Shown: in pieces, positions 6,217 through 11,176 of the stretch | How the letters are laid out: each line of letters opens with the position of its first letter | Numbering within the stretch: the first letter of the stretch is position 1 | NCBI GenBank assembly: GCA_002421985.1 | Contig: DISF01000036.1 | Location: forward strand, 19,276-30,451 | DNA: 11,176 bases | DNA from: Roseovarius sp. UBA6217 | Lineage (GTDB): Bacteria > Pseudomonadota > Alphaproteobacteria > Rhodobacterales > Rhodobacteraceae | Direction: 5' to 3' | Made by a program: the position numbers and the translations under genes | Notes under the pieces: generated by a model | Database searches by the model: none | What the model was told of the DNA's origin: nothing | Seen by the model: the letters and a program-made list of their open reading frames with translations, nothing else

Positions 6217-9179
6217 TCCTTGTTTCCTTCGATGGAGAGCGCGGCATCGACCAGCGCCTCTTGTTGTGCCTTGTGCTGCGTGGCCAGCCCCGTGGCAGGC
6301 GAGGCGGCGGCGGGACGGCCGACATAGACCGGGCGCTTGTGCTTGGCGTCGATACGCGTGAGCACCCATTCGATATTCGGCTCGATGAAGGACCACGCGC
6401 CCTGGTTCTTTGGCTCTTCCTGACACCAGACCATTTCCGCACCCTTGAAGCGTTCAAGCTCCTTGACCAGCGACATGGCCGGGAAGGGGTAGAACTGTTC
6501 GATCCGCAACAGGTAGATATCGTCGATGCCGCGCTTGTCGCGCTCTTCCAGCAGGTCGTAATAGACCTTGCCCGAGCACATCACCACGCGCCTGATCTTC
6601 TTGTCGGCGACGAGCTTGGTATCGGACAGCCCGTATTGCGCATCGTCCCTCAGAACCCGGTGGAACGACGAACCGGTGGTGAAGTCCGCCGCCCTGGATA
6701 CCGCCAGCTTGTGCCGCAGCAGAGATTTCGGCGTCATGAGGATGAGCGGCTTGCGGAAGGTGCGATACATCTGGCGGCGCAGGATGTGGAAATAGTTCGC
6801 AGGCGTCGTGCAATTGGCCACGATCCAGTTGTCGCCGCCGCACATCGTCAGGAACCGCTCCAGCCGGGCGGAGGAATGTTCCGGCCCCTGCCCCTCATAG
6901 CCATGCGGAAGCAGGCAGACGAGGCCGGACATGCGAAGCCATTTACTCTCGCCCGAGGAGATGAACTGATCGAACATGATCTGCGCGCCGTTGGCGAAAT
7001 CGCCGAACTGCGCCTCCCAAAGGGTGAGCGCCTTGGGTTCCGCCAGTGAATAGCCATACTCGAACCCGAGCACGGCATATTCCGAGAGCATCGAATCGAT
7101 GACCTCGTATTGCGCCTGCCCCTCGCGGATATGGTTGAGCGGGTAATACCGCTCTTCGGTTTCCTGATCTATCAGGCCGGAATGGCGCTGGCTGAACGTG
7201 CCGCGGGTGCTGTCCTGCCCCGAGAGGCGCACGCGGTAGCCCTCGGTCAGCAGCGACCCGAAGGCGATTGCCTCGGCGGTGGCCCAGTCAAAGCCCTCGC
7301 CGGTCTCGAACATCTGGCGCTTGGCGTCGAGCAGGCGGTCAACGGTCTTGTGCAGGTTGAACCCGTCGGGCGCGGTCGAGAGCGCGGCCCCCACCTCCTT
7401 GAGGGTCTCGGGCGTGATCGCGGTCTCGCCGCGCTCGTATTTGCCCCTGTGCGGGTTCAGGTCCGCCCATTTGCCGTCAAGCCAGTCGGCCTTGTTGGGG
7501 CGATACTCCTTGCCGGCCTCGAACTCGTCGGCGAGATGCGCCTGGAACGCGGCCTTCATGTCCTCGACCTCGCCCTCGGGGATGAGGCCGTCCTTGACCA
7601 GCCGGTCGGTATAGAGCGCGAGCGTCGTCTTCTGCTGCTTGATCTTCTTGTACATCAGGGGGTTTGTGAACATCGGCTCGTCCCCCTCGTTATGGCCGAA
7701 GCGACGGTAGCAAATGATGTCGACCACCACGTCCTTGTGGAATTTCTGGCGGAATTCCGTGGCGACGCGGGCGGCATGAACCACCGCCTCGGGATCGTCG
7801 CCGTTGACGTGGAAAATCGGTGCCTCGACCATCAGCGCGATATCCGTGGGATAGGGCGAGGAGCGCGAGAAATGCGGCGCGGTGGTAAAGCCGATCTGGT
7901 TATTGACCACGATATGGATCGTGCCGCCGGTGCGATGCCCCTTGAGGCCCGAGAGGCCAAAGCATTCCGCCACCACGCCCTGCCCGGCAAAGGCCGCATC
8001 GCCATGCAGCAAAACGGGCAGAACCTTGGTGCGCTCGGCATCGTTCGACTGATCCTGCTTGGCGCGGACCTTGCCCAGCACCACCGGGTTTACCGCTTCG
8101 AGATGGCTGGGGTTGGCGGTCAGCGACAGATGGACGGTGTTGCCGTCGAACTCGCGGTCGTGGCTGGCACCGAGGTGGTATTTCACATCGCCCGATCCGT
8201 CGACATCCTCGGGTTTGGAACTGCCACCCCGAAACTCGTGGAACAGCGCGCGGTACGGCTTGCCCATGACATTGGCCAGCACGTTGAGCCGCCCGCGATG
8301 CGGCATCCCGATGACGATGTCCTGCACGCCAAGCTGCCCGCCGCGCTTGATGATCTGCTCCATCGCCGGGATGAGGCTTTCGCCACCGTCAAGGCCAAAG
8401 CGCTTGGTGCCCATGTATTTGACATGGAGGTATTTCTCGAACCCCTCGGCCTCGACCAGCTTGTTCAGAATCGCCTTGCGACCGTTCCGGGTAAAGGTGA
8501 TTTCCTTGTCGTAGCCCTCGATCCGCTCCTTGAGCCAGGCGGCCTGTTCGGGGTCGGAGATGTGCATGTATTGCAGCGCGAAGGTGCCGCAATAGGTGCG
8601 CTTGACGATGGCCAGGATCTCGCGGAGGCTTGCAACCTCAAGGCCCAGCACGTTGTCGATGAAAATCGGCCGGTCCATATCGGCCTCGGTGAAGCCGTAG
8701 GATTTCGGGTCAAGCTCGGGCTGGGGGCCATGCTCGCGCAGGCCGAGCGGGTCGAGATCGGCGATGAGATGGCCGCGGATACGGTAGGCGCGAATGAGCA
8801 TCAGCGCGCGCACGGAATCGAGCACGGCGCGCTGGATCGCCTCGTCGGTAACCTCGACGCCCTTCTCGGCGGCCTTGGCGGAAATCTTCTTGCCCGCGTC
8901 CTTCAATTCCGGCTCGGCGGGCCATTCGCCCGTGAGCGCGGCGGTGAGCTCATCGGTCGGCATCGGCGGCCAGTCGGCCCGCGCCCATGAGGCACCTTGC
9001 GCCTCGCGCGTCACCTCTGTGCCGTCATCACCCAGCGTGTCGAAGAAACGTCGCCAAGACTCGTCCACCGCGCCCGGATCAGTGGCGTAGCGCGCGTAAA
9101 GCTGCTCCAGGTATTCGGCATTATGCCCTTGCATGAATGATGAGGCGTGGAATTGGTCGTTGGGAGATTGATCGGTCAT
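6213..9179 (-). CDS. sucA: 2-oxoglutarate dehydrogenase E1 component
   Basis: 988 residues, slightly longer than the E. coli enzyme (933). It decarboxylates 2-oxoglutarate using thiamine diphosphate and succinylates the E2 lipoyl groups. The short N-terminal E1o segment with YLEQLYARYATDP and SWRRFF (about 23-46) should contact the complex core. IGMPHRGRLNVL (290-301) precedes HGDAAFAGQG (392-401) and VVNNQIGFTT (424-433), which together make the GD-to-NN cofactor/Mg2+ motif. RRFGHNEGDEP follows at 492-502. A CGAGG stands 7 nt before the ATG. The gene is 74 bp from sucD and overlaps sucB by 4 bp, so E1 and E2 are probably coupled in translation. Confidence 0.97.
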   Translation of the reverse strand: MTDQSPNDQFHASSFMQGHNAEYLEQLYARYATDPGAVDESWRRFFDTLGDDGTEVTREAQGASWARADWPPMPTDELTAALTGEWPAEPELKDAGKKISAKAAEKGVEVTDEAIQRAVLDSVRALMLIRAYRIRGHLIADLDPLGLREHGPQPELDPKSYGFTEADMDRPIFIDNVLGLEVASLREILAIVKRTYCGTFALQYMHISDPEQAAWLKERIEGYDKEITFTRNGRKAILNKLVEAEGFEKYLHVKYMGTKRFGLDGGESLIPAMEQIIKRGGQLGVQDIVIGMPHRGRLNVLANVMGKPYRALFHEFRGGSSKPEDVDGSGDVKYHLGASHDREFDGNTVHLSLTANPSHLEAVNPVVLGKVRAKQDQSNDAERTKVLPVLLHGDAAFAGQGVVAECFGLSGLKGHRTGGTIHIVVNNQIGFTTAPHFSRSSPYPTDIALMVEAPIFHVNGDDPEAVVHAARVATEFRQKFHKDVVVDIICYRRFGHNEGDEPMFTNPLMYKKIKQQKTTLALYTDRLVKDGLIPEGEVEDMKAAFQAHLADEFEAGKEYRPNKADWLDGKWADLNPHRGKYERGETAITPETLKEVGAALSTAPDGFNLHKTVDRLLDAKRQMFETGEGFDWATAEAIAFGSLLTEGYRVRLSGQDSTRGTFSQRHSGLIDQETEERYYPLNHIREGQAQYEVIDSMLSEYAVLGFEYGYSLAEPKALTLWEAQFGDFANGAQIMFDQFISSGESKWLRMSGLVCLLPHGYEGQGPEHSSARLERFLTMCGGDNWIVANCTTPANYFHILRRQMYRTFRKPLILMTPKSLLRHKLAVSRAADFTTGSSFHRVLRDDAQYGLSDTKLVADKKIRRVVMCSGKVYYDLLEERDKRGIDDIYLLRIEQFYPFPAMSLVKELERFKGAEMVWCQEEPKNQGAWSFIEPNIEWVLTRIDAKHKRPVYVGRPAAASPATGLATQHKAQQEALVDAALSIEGNKE

Positions 9180-9217
9180 TTTGGCACCTCGGAGGAGCTG
9201 AGAACCCTGTTGGTTAC

Positions 9218-9246
9218 GGCGAGCCGAGGGCGATCCCCGGCCCGCC
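9218..9246 (-). other. Strong RNA hairpin in the sucD-sucA gap
   Basis: In the minus-strand RNA, 9246-9235 pairs with 9229-9218 in a 12-bp stem with a 5-nt loop. Ten pairs are Watson-Crick and two are G-U. In the opposite strand the same two positions would be A-C mismatches, so the fold suits the operon transcript. It starts 7 nt after the sucD stop and ends about 40 nt before the sucA ATG. No U-tract follows, so it is more likely a processing or stabilising element than a terminator. Confidence 0.6.
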
Positions 9247-9253
9247 CGACACC

Positions 9254-10135
<882 letters not shown>

Positions 10136-10174
10136 TTCGCTGGCTCCTTCCTTTGGTGTTGCTGTTCGTTGTCG

Positions 10175-10196
10175 GGCGCGCCCTTGGCGGCGCGCC
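10175..10196 (-). other. GC-rich hairpin between the methyltransferase gene and sucD
   Basis: Two copies of the self-complementary octamer GGCGCGCC (10175-10182 and 10189-10196) are separated by 6 nt and form a perfect 8-bp stem in the transcript. It lies 12 nt after the methyltransferase stop and about 40 nt before the sucD start. No U-tract follows. It is one of a series of post-stop hairpins in this operon. Confidence 0.5.
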
Positions 10197-10208
10197 AGGG
10201 ATGGGATG

Positions 10209-10886
10209 TCAGGGCACTGTCTCCCCGGCTGCGTGGCGCTCCAGCGCCTCGATCACCTGCGCGCGCGACCAGACGCCCATCAAGCGCTGCCGGCGACCAC
10301 GGGCAGTTGCAAGAAACGCGGGATCGAGGTCGATCTCGCCAGATTCGGAAATGGTCTCAACCGGGTCGGCAAAGTTGAACGGGGCGGCGCAGGGGTTGAA
10401 CGGCGCAAAGCCACCATTCCTTGCCAGCCGTCTGTTCACCGGGGTAGGATGCATACTCGTGAGCAGCCAGGGGATACCGCTGGCCACGAAATTCTCGAAG
10501 AACCGCCAGCGCAGCCACCATTTGAGGTGAAACAGGCAGTCGCGGCACATCATCATGTCGGCCTGCGGCAGCGCATCGGCGGTGATGTCGAGATGCCGGA
10601 ACTCTCGGCCCGCGCCCGCGTGCCGCTCTGCCACCGCCTCGATCACATCGCCGGAAATATCCCCGCCGATATACGTGACCCCCGACAGATCGACATGCTG
10701 CATCCAGAACCAGTCGCCACAGGGCGCATCGAGAAACCGCCTCACCCCGTAGCGCGCCAGCAGATCCGGAAGCGCGGCACGCAGGGCGCTCGTGGCCTCA
10801 AGCGTCGAGCCCGCGCCGGAGCGCGAGCGGACATTGCGGCCAGACCAGTCCTTGGTCTCGAATTCCGCTCTCAACACGTCGCGCAT
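10209..10886 (-). CDS. Class I SAM-dependent methyltransferase, substrate unknown
   Basis: 225 residues from the ATG at 10886-10884, which has GAGGAG ending 9 nt upstream; a GTG at 10931 would add 15 residues without such support. The SAM-binding motif I is FLDAPCGDWFWM (51-62). YIGGDISGDVIE (72-83) would be the motif II acidic strand, and MMCRDCLFHLKWW (112-124) fills the motif IV position. The C-terminal half (NGGFAPFNPCAAPFNFADPV, about 157-176) is probably for substrate. It is soluble, with no signal peptide. It stands between sucC and sucD, 78 and 73 bp from them, with hairpins in both gaps. What it methylates, and whether it acts on TCA enzymes, cannot be told. Confidence 0.85.
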   Translation of the reverse strand: MRDVLRAEFETKDWSGRNVRSRSGAGSTLEATSALRAALPDLLARYGVRRFLDAPCGDWFWMQHVDLSGVTYIGGDISGDVIEAVAERHAGAGREFRHLDITADALPQADMMMCRDCLFHLKWWLRWRFFENFVASGIPWLLTSMHPTPVNRRLARNGGFAPFNPCAAPFNFADPVETISESGEIDLDPAFLATARGRRQRLMGVWSRAQVIEALERHAAGETVP

Positions 10887-10911
10887 GGATACCCGCTCCT
10901 CACACCCGGCA

Positions 10912-10956
10912 CCGGAGGCAGGCCCCGGCACGCCCCGCCGGTGGCAATGCCACCGG
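10912..10956 (-). other. Two hairpins between sucC and the methyltransferase gene
   Basis: Directly behind the sucC stop (8 nt) the minus-strand RNA forms CCGGTGGC/GCCACCGG with a 3-nt loop (10956-10938). Beyond a 3x3 internal loop, CGCC (10963-10960) and GGCG (10934-10931) can add four pairs. A second, weaker stem, CCGGGG with CTCCGG (10928-10923 with 10917-10912, one G-U pair), follows just before the ribosome site of the methyltransferase gene. Neither has a U-tract. Confidence 0.5.
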
Positions 10957-10964
10957 GGCGGCGC

Positions 10965-11176
10965 TCACCCCTTCACCGCTTTCACGATCTTCTGCGCGCC
11001 GTCCTTGAGGTCGTCGGCGGCGATCACGTCGAGGCCGGAATTGTTGATGATCTCCTTGCCCTTCTCGACATTGGTGCCCTCAAGCCGCACCACCAGCGGC
11101 ACCTTGAGGCCCACCTCTTTGACAGCGGCCACCACGCCCTCGGCGATGACATCACAGCGCATGATGCCGCCGAAGA
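10965..11176 (-). CDS. sucC: Succinate-CoA ligase beta subunit, C-terminal end (runs off the right edge)
   Basis: Only the last 69 residues and the TGA stop are in the window. The visible part opens with FGGIMRCDVIAEGVV, a hallmark of the SucC C-terminal domain. It continues with PLVVRLEGTNVEKGKEI and ends DGAQKIVKAVKG, as expected for SucC. The beta subunit binds the nucleotide through an ATP-grasp domain, which lies outside the window. It is the first gene of the visible operon; the operon promoter must lie further upstream. Confidence 0.95.
   Translation of the reverse strand, partial: FGGIMRCDVIAEGVVAAVKEVGLKVPLVVRLEGTNVEKGKEIINNSGLDVIAADDLKDGAQKIVKAVKG

Noticed and set aside
4789..6327. 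Long plus-strand open frame (512 codons) opposite sucB
   Set aside because: Antisense shadow of sucB; its Gly/His/Arg-rich translation reflects the Ala/Pro linkers and lipoyl repeats on the other strand.
6217..6426. Upstream extension of SucB by 70 residues
   Set aside because: It lies wholly inside the sucA C-terminal coding region. The canonical SucB start MSTEVRVPTLGES is at 6216 with an ATGA overlap.
7110..8990. Long plus-strand open frame (626 codons) opposite sucA
   Set aside because: It is exactly antisense to a clear sucA. In high-GC DNA the frame opposite a real gene is often free of stops, and the translation is low-complexity and matches no family.
9180..9253. Known sucA leader RNA motif or 2-oxoglutarate riboswitch
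   Set aside because: The gap is only 74 bp and shows one simple hairpin. I see no match to a published motif, and those I know of are described from other proteobacterial groups.

Overview
The window is high-GC (about 65-70% in the core genes) and reads as a chromosomal piece of an alphaproteobacterium, most likely of the Rhodobacteraceae (Roseobacter/Rhodobacter group). This rests on the style of the proteins, a divergent MoxR ATPase / DUF1285 pair, a SucB with two lipoyl domains, and a palindromic intergenic repeat ending in GGAGTATTT. The taxonomic call comes from recognition, not from a search.

From about 11176 down to 1212 everything lies on the minus strand and looks like one long TCA-cycle operon. 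In transcription order it is sucC (only its 3' end is in the window), a SAM-dependent methyltransferase gene, sucD, sucA, sucB, a 68-residue ORF, a broken copy of the sucB 3' end, a small low-GC membrane-protein gene, a MAPEG-family gene, lpdA and a family-2 glycosyltransferase gene. SucA (E1), SucB (E2) and LpdA (E3) form the 2-oxoglutarate dehydrogenase complex. SucCD then converts succinyl-CoA to succinate with substrate-level phosphorylation. Non-TCA genes sit at two points: one gene between sucC and sucD, and a patchwork of small genes and repeats between sucB and lpdA.

The left end has a different layout. A MoxR-type AAA+ ATPase gene runs off the left edge on the minus strand. It diverges from a plus-strand DUF1285 gene, followed by a tRNA-Gly(CCC) gene with its own recognisable promoter. 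The tRNA gene and the end of the TCA operon converge with only 18 bp between them.

I did not find a new defence system, CRISPR array or complete insertion sequence. The most interesting signals are three. First, an 84-bp imperfect direct duplication of the sucB 3' end (74/84 identical, mostly synonymous differences) abuts a low-GC membrane-protein gene, which looks like a recombination scar in the sucB-lpdA interval. Second, GC-rich hairpins without U-tracts stand 7-12 nt behind four separate stop codons of the operon; one of them folds well only in the minus-strand RNA. Third, a methyltransferase gene separates sucC from sucD. No gene-free stretch exceeds about 95 bp.
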